From an uncultured Treponema sp. (GTDB lineage: Bacteria; Spirochaetota; Spirochaetia; Treponematales; Treponemataceae), in contig CAKUZR010000005.1 of the NCBI GenBank assembly GCA_934718065.1, positions 62,001 through 126,000 of the forward strand: DNA of 64,000 nucleotides. Direction: 5' to 3'. A program made the translations under genes and the position numbers. The notes beneath the pieces were generated by a model. That model was not told where the DNA came from, did no database searches, and was given only the letters and a program-made list of their open reading frames with translations. Of the stretch, positions 43,435 through 52,307 are shown one piece after another. How positions within the stretch are numbered: position 1 is the stretch's first letter; every line of letters begins with the position of its first letter.

Positions 43435-44394
43435 TTACAAGCCGGCGGACTGTACAATCCTGAAGCCCAGGTAATCGTAACATTCGTTTGCATCGTAGCC
43501 GTAGCGTTCGGCGGCAAAGCAGAAAACTGTGTACGGCGAAAAGCTTCCGCCTCGGCAAGAGCGCTGGCTTCCGAATTCCGGGCCGGCCGCAATTTCTGAA
43601 TCTTTTTGCTCGGTGTAGTCCGCGAACCAGTCCCAGCAGAATTCCAGAAGATTTCCGGACATATCAAAAATTCCAGCTCCGTTTGCGTTTCCTGTTCCAG
43701 GCGCGGGAGTCGCATCTTCTGAAAAAGGCGTTCCAGCTGTTCCTGCTGCCATTGAAGCGTCGGCGTTTTCGGCAGTCCATGCGAATTCCAGCGTTCTTTC
43801 CGTTTCTCCGGCGGAAAAATCTCCGCTCGCCTTGTTGCCTTTCTGAATTCCGTGTTCCGACCAGCGCGCGGCAAATTCCCATTCAGCCTCAGTTGGAAGC
43901 CTGAATCCGTTCGCATTGAAGTTGCATTCCGCAAGGTCGCATTTTGCCGTGTTCGCTGAATTCCTTAAGATTTCACCGTTGTATGTGTAGCACGGTGTAA
44001 GTCCGCAGTATTCGCTGAACGCATTGCACCAGACAATCGCGTCGTGCCAGCTTATCATTGTTACAGGCTGCCCGAATCCTTTCTGTGTCGGCGCTTTTCC
44101 GCGGCGTGCCCTTGAGCCTTCCTGCCCGGGATTTTGAAATTTGTAGCCGTTTTTTTCAGCGTCTTTTCTTACCTGAAACCAAAGCGTGTACGGCGTTTCG
44201 TATTTGTTCATCAAAAATGCGCTGACCGTTCTTTTCGCCGTGTAAGTCTGGACGTTTTCGCCTATTATGTAAGTTCCGCCCGGAATCGCCGCCATGTCAA
44301 GCTCGTTGAACACATTTTTTGAATCCTGCGCGCTCTGTGAAAAAAAATCCGCCGAGAAAACCAGGAATAATATAAGAAGAAATTTGATTTTCAT
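43435..44394 (-). CDS. Exported formylglycine-generating-enzyme-fold (SUMF1) protein
   Basis: This 319-residue protein has a signal peptide (~1-22). SUMF1/FGE hallmarks are AAIPGGTYIIG, VTMISWHDAIVWCNAFSE, FRLPTEAEWEFAAR, DMSGNLLEFCWDWF and RGGSFSPY near the end. The paired cysteines of true FGE that oxidise sulfatase Cys (in the region after RGGS) are not seen; only one Cys (VFCFAAER) is there. So it is more likely a binding or structural member of the fold. No sulfatase is in the window. It begins 2 nt after the corA stop, so translation is coupled. Confidence 0.88.
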   Translation of the reverse strand: MKIKFLLILFLVFSADFFSQSAQDSKNVFNELDMAAIPGGTYIIGENVQTYTAKRTVSAFLMNKYETPYTLWFQVRKDAEKNGYKFQNPGQEGSRARRGKAPTQKGFGQPVTMISWHDAIVWCNAFSEYCGLTPCYTYNGEILRNSANTAKCDLAECNFNANGFRLPTEAEWEFAARWSEHGIQKGNKASGDFSAGETERTLEFAWTAENADASMAAGTAGTPFSEDATPAPGTGNANGAGIFDMSGNLLEFCWDWFADYTEQKDSEIAAGPEFGSQRSCRGGSFSPYTVFCFAAERYGYDANECYDYLGFRIVQSAGL

Positions 44395-44396
44395 AT

Positions 44397-45446
44397 TTAT
44401 TCTTCCAGCGCCGCTTCAATTGATTTAAGCCGTCTTGCGGCCTTGCGCTCTTTCCGTTTCTGCGTTATTGATTTTTTCGGTTCTTTCTGCTTGCGCGGAT
44501 ATTTTGCTTCGTAAAAACCAAGAATCACGTTTGTTATGAAAATTGAGACAAGACAGATTGCCGAGATTATCCAGACCGAGAGCCGTCCGTATTTTACAAA
44601 AGGCAGGTCGACATTCATTCCGAAGAAGCTTGTTATGAAAGTTGGAACCATCATTATTATGTTCAGAATTGAAAGCCTTTTCATGTAGACGTTCAGGTTG
44701 TTTGAGATAACGCTGTCAAACGCGTCTGTTACGCCAAGAAGAACGTTCCTGTAAGTGTCGGCCATTTCAATAGCCTGCTTGTTGTCGATTTCCACGTCTT
44801 CAAGCCAGTCCATATCGTCGTAGTCAAGTTTTATAAGTTTCGTCTTGTGGAATTTTTCCAGAAGAAGCTGGTTGCTCTTTAGTGAAGTTGTAAAGTACAC
44901 AAGCGATTTTTCAAGGCTCAGAAGCTGGATGATTTCCTTGTTTTCAATTGAAAGCTGAAGCTCGTTCTGGATTGCCGTTGAACGCCGGTTGATTTCCTTA
45001 AGGTAGCGCAGAAAAGTTATGTTCGAGCGGCCGATAATCCGCATGATGAACGCCGGAAAGTCTGCAAGAACAATTCCTTTAGCACGGCCGGTCGCAAAAT
45101 CCCTAAGAACCTCGCAGTCAGTCCAGCAGATTGTGATTATAACATTGTCTTTAAGAATGATTCCAAGCGGAATCGTAAAATACGGAGTTTCCGCGGAAGG
45201 CTCAAAAATCGGAAGCCTAAGAATCGTAAGAACATAGTCGTCGCCGTCTTCAAGCCGGGAAAGCTCGTCCGGGTCAAGAATATCAAGAATATGCTCCGGA
45301 TCAATTCCGTAGTTTTCCTGCAGCTGCTCAACATCATCGCGGGTTACAATCCGTGCGTCAACCCAAGTGCGGGCCTGAGTGTCAATTTCGTCCTCTTTTG
45401 CTTTCACAAGCTTTCCGCCTGTCTGCTGCTGCCAGTAAGTAATCAT
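44397..45446 (-). CDS. corA: CorA-type magnesium/cobalt transporter
   Basis: This 349-residue protein has a long cytoplasmic α/β domain and stalk helices (~1-285), then two C-terminal membrane segments. The pore signature GMN is in SFFGMNVDLP at the end of the first one, followed by the second (LSVWIISAICLVSIFITNV). A basic tail rich in Lys/Arg and Gln ends the protein. This family forms a pentamer in the inner membrane for Mg2+ or Co2+ uptake. It is first in a two-gene unit with the FGE-fold gene. Confidence 0.93.
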   Translation of the reverse strand: MITYWQQQTGGKLVKAKEDEIDTQARTWVDARIVTRDDVEQLQENYGIDPEHILDILDPDELSRLEDGDDYVLTILRLPIFEPSAETPYFTIPLGIILKDNVIITICWTDCEVLRDFATGRAKGIVLADFPAFIMRIIGRSNITFLRYLKEINRRSTAIQNELQLSIENKEIIQLLSLEKSLVYFTTSLKSNQLLLEKFHKTKLIKLDYDDMDWLEDVEIDNKQAIEMADTYRNVLLGVTDAFDSVISNNLNVYMKRLSILNIIMMVPTFITSFFGMNVDLPFVKYGRLSVWIISAICLVSIFITNVILGFYEAKYPRKQKEPKKSITQKRKERKAARRLKSIEAALEE

Positions 45447-45580
45447 CGGTATGCCCTCGAATTACGGATTTTCTGCTGATTTTAAAAATACTACCATAAA
45501 AAAAATCTATGGGCAAGGCAAGTTTTTTTTACAAAGTTCAAAAGATTTTTTGTGATTTATTTCAGTTTTTGATTTTTTTC

Positions 45581-45589
45581 TGCTATAAA
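45581..45589 (+). promoter_or_regulatory. Extended -10 promoter of the small lipoprotein, leaderless
   Basis: TGC-TATAAA (45581-45589) is 5 nt before the ATG at 45595, with no Shine-Dalgarno. Confidence 0.5.
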
Positions 45590-45594
45590 CTAGT

Positions 45595-46023
45595 ATGAGA
45601 AAAAAAATTAAATTGATTTTTGTGTTTTTTGTGGCGGCGGCGCAGTTTTTCTGCCTGGGTTCATGCGTTTCTGTAAAATCTTCTGTTCCGTATTATGCTG
45701 AATTTGAATTTTTCCCGGATGGCAACGACCTTGTGCTTTTCTTCAGTTTTTTGAACGAAAGCAAAAAGACTGTTGAAAAAGTTGATTTTTCGGTTTCGCT
45801 CTTGCAGAATGAAAATGGAGAGTCCAGGGAAACTTCGCTTGAACTTCCAATGGAAATATCTGTGAAGCCAGGCAAAAAATTTGAAGACCGCTTTGCCTAT
45901 CACGATGCTCTTGCTGAATGTGATGAATCAGAAATTCCTGTGGTTGAATCGTTCTTTGCGAAAAAAATTTATTACAGCGACGGCACTGTCTTTGAGGATT
46001 TTTTCGGGCGGTATTCTGAATAA
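45595..46023 (+). CDS. Small lipoprotein of unknown function
   Basis: This 142-residue protein has a basic N-terminus, a hydrophobic core and lipobox LGSC (~21-24), so it is a predicted lipoprotein. The mature part is a compact β-rich domain (YYAEFEFFPDGNDLVLFF, KVDFSVSLLQNE). I recognise no family. It is monocistronic, with its own promoter and a downstream terminator. Confidence 0.75.
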   Translation: MRKKIKLIFVFFVAAAQFFCLGSCVSVKSSVPYYAEFEFFPDGNDLVLFFSFLNESKKTVEKVDFSVSLLQNENGESRETSLELPMEISVKPGKKFEDRFAYHDALAECDESEIPVVESFFAKKIYYSDGTVFEDFFGRYSE

Positions 46024-46035
46024 ATTCCAGCGCAA

Positions 46036-46071
46036 ATAAAAAAAACAGGAAGATTCTACTCTTCCTGTTTT
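46036..46071. terminator. Bidirectional terminator between lipoprotein and carboxylase
   Basis: A perfect 12-bp stem AAAACAGGAAGA/TCTTCCTGTTTT with a 6-nt loop lies between convergent genes. On the minus strand it is followed by eight T's (strong for the carboxylase); on the plus strand the four T's of the stem serve as a weaker U tract. Confidence 0.85.
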
Positions 46072-46096
46072 CATCCGGTTTAGCTTATATTTTAGG

Positions 46097-47593
46097 TTAT
46101 AGCGGAATGTTTCCGTGTTTCTTTGCAGGCTTGTCCATTGACTGTTTGTCTGCAAGGAAACGGAAGCTGTTCGCAACGTATTTGCGGGTTGCAGAAGGCT
46201 CGATTACTTCGGAAATGTAGCCGCGCTTTGCAGCGATTGTCGGTGTCATGATTTCCTGCTCGTACTGGGCTTTCTTTTCAGCTACATATTCGGCTTTTTC
46301 AGGATCTTTCAAATCCTTTGCATACAAAATGCCGATTGCGCCGTCCGCGCCCATTACAGCGATTTCTGAAGTTGGCCATGCGTAAACATAGTCTGCGCCG
46401 ATATGCTTTGAGCACATTGCAATGTATGCGCCGCCGTAAGCCTTTCTTGTGATTACAGTTACTTTTGGAACTGTGGATTCGCTGTAAGCGTAGATAACTT
46501 TCGCGCCGTGGCGGATGATTCCCTTCTGTTCTTCCTGCGGTCCTGGAATGAATCCCGGAACATCAACAAAAGTCAGCAGAGGAATATTGTAGGCATCGCA
46601 GTAGCGCACGTGGCGCGCGATTTTGTCTGAAGCGTCGCAGTCAAGAACGCCGCCCATTCCCGCCGGGTTGTTCGCAACGATTCCAACTGAACGGCCTTCA
46701 ACTTTTGCGAATCCTGTCACGCAGTTTATTGCGAATTCAGCAGATGTTTCAAAGAATGAGTTGTCGTCTGTAACATCTTCAATTACTTCGCGGATGTCGT
46801 AGCCCTTGTGTGTGTTTTCCGGAAGAATTTTCTCAATATGCTTTGCTTTCTTGTGCTCGTCATACTTGAATTTTGCCGCCTGGACAATTTCATCGCCGTA
46901 GTAGTGCGGAATGTAGTCCAGAAGATTTCGAACTTTTTCAAAACATTCAGGCTCGGAAATGCAGCGGAACTGGGCAACTCCGGATTTCTTTGAATGGATT
47001 GAAGCTCCGCCAAGGTCTTCCGCGGAAATATCCATGAACATTACAGATTTTACAACTTTCGGTCCGGTGATAAAAAGCTGGGAAATTTTGTCAACTGCAA
47101 AAATGAAGTCTGTGATTCCAGGTGAATAAACCGCGCCGCCCGCGCAAGGTCCTGCAATGATTGAAATCTGCGGAACTGAGCCTGAAGCTCTTACGTTCTG
47201 GTAAAAAAGGTCGCCGTATCCGCAAAGCGCGTCAACGCCTTCCTGAATGCGTGCTCCGCCCGAGTCGTTGATTCCGATTACAGGGCATCTTGCCTGGATT
47301 GCCTTGTCGATGAGCTCAGCGATTTTTTTTCCGTGCATTAATCCAAGTGAACCGCCCTGTACAGTAAAATCCTGGGCATAAACGGCTACTTTTCTTCCGT
47401 TGATAGTTCCAAATCCAGTGATTACGCCGTCATAAGGAATGTCTTTCTTTTCCATTCCGAAACTTGTGCAGTTGTGGCGAACCCCGGAATAAATTTCCAT
47501 GAAAGAGTCTTTGTCTACAAGATTGTTGATTCGTTCAATGGCATGCCATTTGCCTTTTTCGTGTTGTTTTTCAACATTGTATGTGTAAGCCAT
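46097..47593 (-). CDS. Acyl-CoA carboxylase beta subunit (carboxyltransferase)
   Basis: This 498-residue protein has two crotonase-type halves. The acyl-CoA and biotin pockets show NDSGGARIQEGVDAL, GPCAGGAVYSPG, VANNPAGMGGVLDCDASDK, FVDVPGFIPG, TRKAYGGAYIAM and AVMGADGAIGIL. It resembles PccB and the methylmalonyl-CoA/glutaconyl-CoA decarboxylase carboxyltransferases. No biotin carboxylase, biotin carrier or decarboxylase membrane subunit is beside it, so direction (carboxylation or decarboxylation) is not settled. Succinate-to-propionate routes in gut anaerobes make methylmalonyl-CoA plausible. It has its own promoter with a palindrome, and a strong terminator. Confidence 0.93.
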   Translation of the reverse strand: MAYTYNVEKQHEKGKWHAIERINNLVDKDSFMEIYSGVRHNCTSFGMEKKDIPYDGVITGFGTINGRKVAVYAQDFTVQGGSLGLMHGKKIAELIDKAIQARCPVIGINDSGGARIQEGVDALCGYGDLFYQNVRASGSVPQISIIAGPCAGGAVYSPGITDFIFAVDKISQLFITGPKVVKSVMFMDISAEDLGGASIHSKKSGVAQFRCISEPECFEKVRNLLDYIPHYYGDEIVQAAKFKYDEHKKAKHIEKILPENTHKGYDIREVIEDVTDDNSFFETSAEFAINCVTGFAKVEGRSVGIVANNPAGMGGVLDCDASDKIARHVRYCDAYNIPLLTFVDVPGFIPGPQEEQKGIIRHGAKVIYAYSESTVPKVTVITRKAYGGAYIAMCSKHIGADYVYAWPTSEIAVMGADGAIGILYAKDLKDPEKAEYVAEKKAQYEQEIMTPTIAAKRGYISEVIEPSATRKYVANSFRFLADKQSMDKPAKKHGNIPL

Positions 47594-47629
47594 TTAAGTG
47601 GTAACCTCCAAAAGTCACTTATCGTTTTT

Positions 47630-47681
47630 AGTTTATATAATCAATGTTTTAGTGTCAATGACATTTTTTGAAAAAATGTCA
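47630..47681 (-). promoter_or_regulatory. Carboxylase promoter with adjoining operator-like palindromes
   Basis: On the minus strand a perfect TTGACA (47653-47658), 17 nt and TAAACT (47630-47635) make a promoter; GGAGG follows at 47605-47609. Directly upstream lies a perfect 23-bp inverted repeat (47659-47681): 11-bp arms TGACATTTTTT around a single G. A second inverted repeat, TGTCA-A-TGACA (47653-47663), overlaps the -35 box and shares an arm. This looks like a regulator-binding site, though the large palindrome could also act as a terminator for the gene ending at 47698. Confidence 0.6.
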
Positions 47682-47697
47682 AACTGAAGGCAGTCCG

Positions 47698-49317
47698 CTA
47701 GTATCCGATTTTTTCCAGTCGTTCCTTTTCTATTTCCATTGATTTTTTTGTTGGAAGCCACGGATATTTTTTCCGCAGGGAATCAACGGCGGCGATTTCG
47801 TTTCCATGGTGCTCTGAAAGCGCCTGCTTGAAATCCAGTGAAACCTGAAGCGGCGAATAGAATTCCGAGGAGCTTGTCTGGTCGAGCTTTGTGATTGTCC
47901 ACGCCTTGCCCGAAAACCTGAGGGTCGCGGTGGTCGTGAATTCCTCGGCCTGTATAAGATTGTCCTGGTTGTGAACCAGAAAATATTTCACCGTGTGCGT
48001 CGCGTCCGGAGATTTTTCAATTTTTGTGCGGCTTCCGTCTTCCGCATAAACTTTCCGCGCGGGATGATTTTTCTTTGTGGGAACTTTTATTTCGAGCGCG
48101 GAATTTTTTCCGTCAATTGAAAAATTTGTGATTCCGTAAATGTAGTGCGAGTACGCTTTTGTTGAGTCCGGCTCAAAGAAAAACCAGTTTTCCGGCGTTG
48201 AAATGCCTGAGTCAAAGTTGTACGCGCTTTTCATCTGCGTTGTTATGTAAATCTGCGGAACTTTTGAAATATATCCCTGAGCTTCCGGGCAGTCTTTCGC
48301 GGCGCAAAGCATAAGGTCCGTGTCCATTGTGTGGATTCCCTTGTAGAAAACTTCCGTGACTTGCGCGGAGTCAAGCCCGATTGCGCTTGGCTTTTTTGCA
48401 TTTTCCCCGGCGATTGAAAGCGCGGCGACTGCTATGAAAATTCCTGCGCATAAAACTGCCGCGGCTACCGCTATATTTTTCCTGACAAAGCGCAGCCGTT
48501 TCAGCCTGGAGCTTTGCGCCGCCCTGAATTTCTGTGCTTTTTTTTCAAATTCGGCTTCCGGAAGTTTATGTTTCTCGCTTTCCTTCCCGAAAATCTGTTT
48601 TTTCAGCTCGTCAAGCGGAAACTGATTTTTCAAGGTTTTTCCAAGCAGAAGGGAATCAACCGCCGCGGCAAGATTTTTGCTTATGCCGTTTATTTCCTGT
48701 TCAAGCGGAATGAAATTCCTGTCGCTGATTTTTTTGTCGTTTTCCTCTGAGTATGGAAGTTTTTTTGCGGCCGCGAAATATGCCATCGTTCCAAGCGCGA
48801 ATCCTGCCGCGGAATTTCCGGTTGCTATAAAATCCCGCCAGTCGTTCTGAAAATAGTTGTACAAATTTTTCCCGAAATTTGCGGCGGCGCGGTCAAAAGT
48901 TTTTTCCGGAAGAAGAAGAATTTTTCCTTCCTCAAGGTTCACTAGGATTCCTGCGGCTCCGTTGCATGGAATTTTCACGTTTTCTTCTATTGCATTCGCG
49001 TAGATTTCGCAAACTGAAAAAACCGCCTCGTCCGTTTTTAAAGATTCCGGCGGCTCGGTTTCAATCAGGCTCAGAAGAGTTTTTCCTGAAAAATTTCCGC
49101 AGAAATAAACTTTTTCATCTTCTGTTTTGATTTCATCAAATTTCCATTCTGAAAATTTATTCCATTTTCCGCCGTTTTTTTCGGCAAGGATTCCGGTTTC
49201 TTCCAGCAGCAGCGAAAATTTTGTCTTTCCGAACATTGTTTCATCCAGGTTTGAATTCAGCCGGATTTTTTTTTCTTCAGTTTTTACAAAGCCGACAGGC
49301 GCAAGAAATTTTTCCAT
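47698..49317 (-). CDS. Single-span membrane protein of unknown function
   Basis: About 539 residues with one membrane span near residue 285-305 (RKNIAVAAAVLCAGIFIAV), so ~280 residues probably face the cytoplasm and ~235 the periplasm. The segment AAGFALGTMAYFAAAKKLPY loosely resembles the αF helix region of Ser/Thr kinases, but HRD and DFG motifs are absent, so I do not call it a kinase. The start was moved six codons downstream of the longest frame because GAGG lies 5 nt before the ATG at 49317. Confidence 0.8.
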   Translation of the reverse strand: MEKFLAPVGFVKTEEKKIRLNSNLDETMFGKTKFSLLLEETGILAEKNGGKWNKFSEWKFDEIKTEDEKVYFCGNFSGKTLLSLIETEPPESLKTDEAVFSVCEIYANAIEENVKIPCNGAAGILVNLEEGKILLLPEKTFDRAAANFGKNLYNYFQNDWRDFIATGNSAAGFALGTMAYFAAAKKLPYSEENDKKISDRNFIPLEQEINGISKNLAAAVDSLLLGKTLKNQFPLDELKKQIFGKESEKHKLPEAEFEKKAQKFRAAQSSRLKRLRFVRKNIAVAAAVLCAGIFIAVAALSIAGENAKKPSAIGLDSAQVTEVFYKGIHTMDTDLMLCAAKDCPEAQGYISKVPQIYITTQMKSAYNFDSGISTPENWFFFEPDSTKAYSHYIYGITNFSIDGKNSALEIKVPTKKNHPARKVYAEDGSRTKIEKSPDATHTVKYFLVHNQDNLIQAEEFTTTATLRFSGKAWTITKLDQTSSSEFYSPLQVSLDFKQALSEHHGNEIAAVDSLRKKYPWLPTKKSMEIEKERLEKIGY

Positions 49318-49410
49318 TTTTTCCTCAGAAATCACATTCTATCATAAAAAAAAGTTTTATTCTGATTTTTTTTCTGTGATATAATAAGCAAAGTGAATTT
49401 GGAGGTTGCT

Positions 49411-50001
49411 ATGAGCTACAGAATAATCACAATCAGCCGTGAATACGGCGCAGGCGGCCATGCCGTGGGAAAAGAGCTTTCTAAAAATCTGGGAATTCCG
49501 GTTTTTGACGGCGAAATTATCAAGAAGGTCGCTCTTGAAAGCGGCTTGAGCGAAAAATATATTGCGGAGAAGGGTGAATACGGAAAAAAATCTGTGTTTG
49601 AAAGCTATTTCACAGCTGGAATGTACTACAAAGGTCCTTCTCTTGAAGATGAGATTTGGTCGGTCCAGACAAAAATAATCAAGGAGCTTGCTGAAAAAGA
49701 GCCTTGCGTTATTATCGGGCGTTGCGCGGATTTTATTCTGAAGGAACGGAACGATGTGCTTGATGTTTTCCTGCACGCTTCGTATGAGGACAGAATCAAG
49801 CGGCTGGCTTCGGAAGGCGTTGACCTTGGAAAAAAGCCTGAAAAATTCCTGAATGACCGGGACTGCCGACGTTCTTCTTATGTTCATTTCTACACGGACA
49901 TGAAGTGGGGCGATTCCCGGAATTACGACATCACGCTGGACACCGGAAAATTCGGGGACGCAAAATGCGCTGAAATCATTGAGAATATTTACAAAAGCTG
50001 A
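49411..50001 (+). CDS. Cytidylate-kinase-like family protein
   Basis: This 196-residue protein starts ITISREYGAGGHAVGKELSK, the modified P-loop of the cytidylate-kinase-like family (CMP/AAA_26 group), with VFDGEIIKKVA, CVIIGRCADFIL and RIKRLA/NDRDCRRSSYV for the LID/arginine region. The real substrate is unknown; it differs from housekeeping Cmk (GPAGSGK). The start at 49411 has a GGAGG ribosome site; a GTG six codons earlier lacks one. A TATAAT (49380-49385) lies ~25 nt upstream. Confidence 0.88.
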   Translation: MSYRIITISREYGAGGHAVGKELSKNLGIPVFDGEIIKKVALESGLSEKYIAEKGEYGKKSVFESYFTAGMYYKGPSLEDEIWSVQTKIIKELAEKEPCVIIGRCADFILKERNDVLDVFLHASYEDRIKRLASEGVDLGKKPEKFLNDRDCRRSSYVHFYTDMKWGDSRNYDITLDTGKFGDAKCAEIIENIYKS

Positions 50002-50010
50002 TTCCGGCTT

Positions 50011-51369
50011 TTACCAGTCTCTTTGAATGTAAGTGGCTTTTGGCCTTGCCGTTATGTCAACACGGCGGTTCTGCGCTCTTCCTTCCTCGGTTGAGTTTGT
50101 TGCGACCGGGCGGGTTGCGCCGTAGCCCTTGTAGGTGAAGATTCTTTCTGGAATTCCTTCGGCCGCCAGTGCTTTCATAACGGTTCTAGTTCTTTCTATA
50201 GAAAGGTTCATTTGTCCGACCGGCTTTCCCAAATCCGCGGTGTGGCCTTCAACAAGAATTGTAAATTCGTTGTCCTTGATTATTTCCTGGAGCATTTCCG
50301 CGATTTTTCTGATTCTTGGCGCTTCCTGCGGCAGAAGCTCCGGCGAGTCCGGAATGAATTTCAGGTCAACGCTGAAAAGAATTCCGGTCAGGCTGTCGGA
50401 AACGTCGATGTCAGGAACTTTGTTCTCATAGATGTATTTTTTGATTTCCCTGTAGCTTGCGTAGTATTCAGGCGTTTTTTCAGGGAGCTTCACGTCGTAC
50501 ACAAGATTTTTTTTGTCCAGAAGAATCACGACTTTTCCGTTCCTCAGAAGATTTCTGTTCGCCTCAACGGTCAGAATTTTCAGCGCGTCTTTTCTTCTGA
50601 TTACTGGATCTGTTCGGTTTCTTCCGTAGACGTGGCACGCTTTTATGTAGAGCGGATTTCCGCCGACTTTGTCTTCGTAAAGCTCGAAATTGTCCTGCCA
50701 GTTGTATTCAACAAGCCCCTCGTCCTGGACAATCTGGCTGTCCGCAATGTTTTTCTCGTATACGATGTTCATGTTTTCATCCCAGACGGTCGGGAAGAAT
50801 GCTGGAAAAACTTCGCTTGAAACAAATTCCCCGTGGACCGGAACTGTTCCCCGCGCGTCAATTATTATTCCGGAATATTCGCGGCTTGAAACTATGTCAA
50901 TCGGCTCTTCCGGCGTGTAAGGGTAGCGGTGGCGCACAAGAAGTTTCCCGATGTTGTTCATGTCGATTGTGTTTGTTGATGTGGCGGAATTTCCGTCCGC
51001 TGAAAAAACTGCGAGCGTCTGGTTCGCGTCCTCAACAATTGAAGTTATCTGTTCCAGAGTGATTGTCTCGTCAAGAATCACGTCGCCGATGTAGTTCGCG
51101 GAGTCAACGTAAAGCGAAAGAACCGGATTTTTCAGAAGAGCCGGAGTTTTGATTTTCATGATGCTTTCAGCGGAATTTCTTCCGGCGGGAAGCGTTATGG
51201 CCGCCTTCTTCAGGTCAAGCGAAATCTGTGAGGTGAATTTCCGTTCAGTCCAGTCAACCTTGCTTTTTGAATAAAGCGCAGAGCTGTCAATCTGGGCGTA
51301 AAGAGAATTTGAGCTGGCTGTTATGCCTAGAAATGCGGAAAATGCCGCCGCAATCAATGTTTTTTTCAT
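50011..51369 (-). CDS. OmpA-family periplasmic protein
   Basis: About 452 residues with a signal peptide (MKKTLIAAAFSAFLGITASS). The final ~105 residues form an OmpA peptidoglycan-binding domain: LKFIPDSPELLPQEAPRI, LVEGHTADLGKP and the closing GRAQNRRVDI. The GHTAD motif is closer to consensus than in the paralogue at the left edge. The middle, ~300 residues, is β-rich without known motifs. It is last in a three-gene envelope operon (lipoprotein, transglycosylase, OmpA), 29 nt after the transglycosylase stop, suggesting a job in cell-wall maintenance. Confidence 0.9.
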   Translation of the reverse strand: MKKTLIAAAFSAFLGITASSNSLYAQIDSSALYSKSKVDWTERKFTSQISLDLKKAAITLPAGRNSAESIMKIKTPALLKNPVLSLYVDSANYIGDVILDETITLEQITSIVEDANQTLAVFSADGNSATSTNTIDMNNIGKLLVRHRYPYTPEEPIDIVSSREYSGIIIDARGTVPVHGEFVSSEVFPAFFPTVWDENMNIVYEKNIADSQIVQDEGLVEYNWQDNFELYEDKVGGNPLYIKACHVYGRNRTDPVIRRKDALKILTVEANRNLLRNGKVVILLDKKNLVYDVKLPEKTPEYYASYREIKKYIYENKVPDIDVSDSLTGILFSVDLKFIPDSPELLPQEAPRIRKIAEMLQEIIKDNEFTILVEGHTADLGKPVGQMNLSIERTRTVMKALAAEGIPERIFTYKGYGATRPVATNSTEEGRAQNRRVDITARPKATYIQRDW

Positions 51370-51398
51370 ATAAGCTACCACGTTGATTTTCGGCAGTT

Positions 51399-52307
51399 TC
51401 AGCCGGATGTCTTAGTTAAATATCCCATCTGGTTCAGCGCGTATGCGGCGGAATCCTTCATTCCTTCCGGGAAGCGGAGCGTGTATTCCTTGTCCGGCGG
51501 AGTCACGTGCTTTACGAGCGCGCTGTTCAGGTCGTAAAGCTCCTGGCGGTCAATTCTGAGTTCATGGGAAAGCGCGCCCAGATAAACCTGGCCGTAAACC
51601 GTAACGTAGTCAAACATTCCGGCTCTGGTTTCAAGCGTAGTGCCGTTCCATGCCCTGGCCTGCGGAAATGACGCGCCGTAGTAAGATGAATTTTCAACAA
51701 CATCAGCGATTGCAAGAAGCTTTGGAACGTATCCGCCGGCCTGTCCGCTAAGAAATCCGTTTTCCCGCAGATACCAGAAATCCCTGCTTCCGGCGTTTTT
51801 TATGGCTTTTTTAAGCGCGCCGGCTCCGCAGTTGTACGCTGTTATCGCCAGAAGCCAGTCGCCGAATGTCCTGTAGTTTTCGTTCAGCTTCTTCAGCGCA
51901 GCCTCCGTGGATTTCCAAGGGTCAAGACGCTCGTCAACGAAGTCGTTATATTCCAGCAGCCCCTGAATGCTGTTCAGCATGAACTGCCACAAGCCGGTCG
52001 CCCCCGACTTTGACTTTGCATAAGGATTATAGTCGGACTCCACGAGCGGAAGATATTCCAGGATGGCAGGCATCTTCCGTTTTTCAAGCTCGTTGCGCAC
52101 GAAAATTCTGTACTGCTGTCCTTCGTCAAGAATTTTATAAAGATAGTTTCTGTGCGTTGTCAGATATTTTCTCCTCAGCTGTTCCACCGCCGCATTGTCC
52201 ATTCCCGGAAAGCCAAGGTTTTTGTACGCAGTTTCCGCCGGAAGGAGCGCGCTGAAAAAAGAGGCAAAAAATATAACGCAGATGAAAAAAACTTTTTTTC
52301 TGGGCAT
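51399..52307 (-). CDS. Lytic transglycosylase, MltD-like
   Basis: About 302 residues with a signal peptide (KKVFFICVIFFASFFSALLPA). The SLT domain has the catalytic Glu in PLVESDYNPYAKS followed by SGATGLWQFM, then ITAYNCGAGALKKAI (conserved NAGxG-like) and GYVPKLLAIADVV. It cuts glycan strands of peptidoglycan between MurNAc and GlcNAc. Typical MltD carries LysM domains; none is seen here. The ATG at 52307 shares one nucleotide with the stop of the upstream lipoprotein gene, which decides the start. Confidence 0.93.
   Translation of the reverse strand: MPRKKVFFICVIFFASFFSALLPAETAYKNLGFPGMDNAAVEQLRRKYLTTHRNYLYKILDEGQQYRIFVRNELEKRKMPAILEYLPLVESDYNPYAKSKSGATGLWQFMLNSIQGLLEYNDFVDERLDPWKSTEAALKKLNENYRTFGDWLLAITAYNCGAGALKKAIKNAGSRDFWYLRENGFLSGQAGGYVPKLLAIADVVENSSYYGASFPQARAWNGTTLETRAGMFDYVTVYGQVYLGALSHELRIDRQELYDLNSALVKHVTPPDKEYTLRFPEGMKDSAAYALNQMGYLTKTSG

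Noticed and set aside
47698..49317. Ser/Thr protein kinase
   Set aside because: A loose αF-like segment is present, but glycine loop, HRD and DFG motifs are absent.
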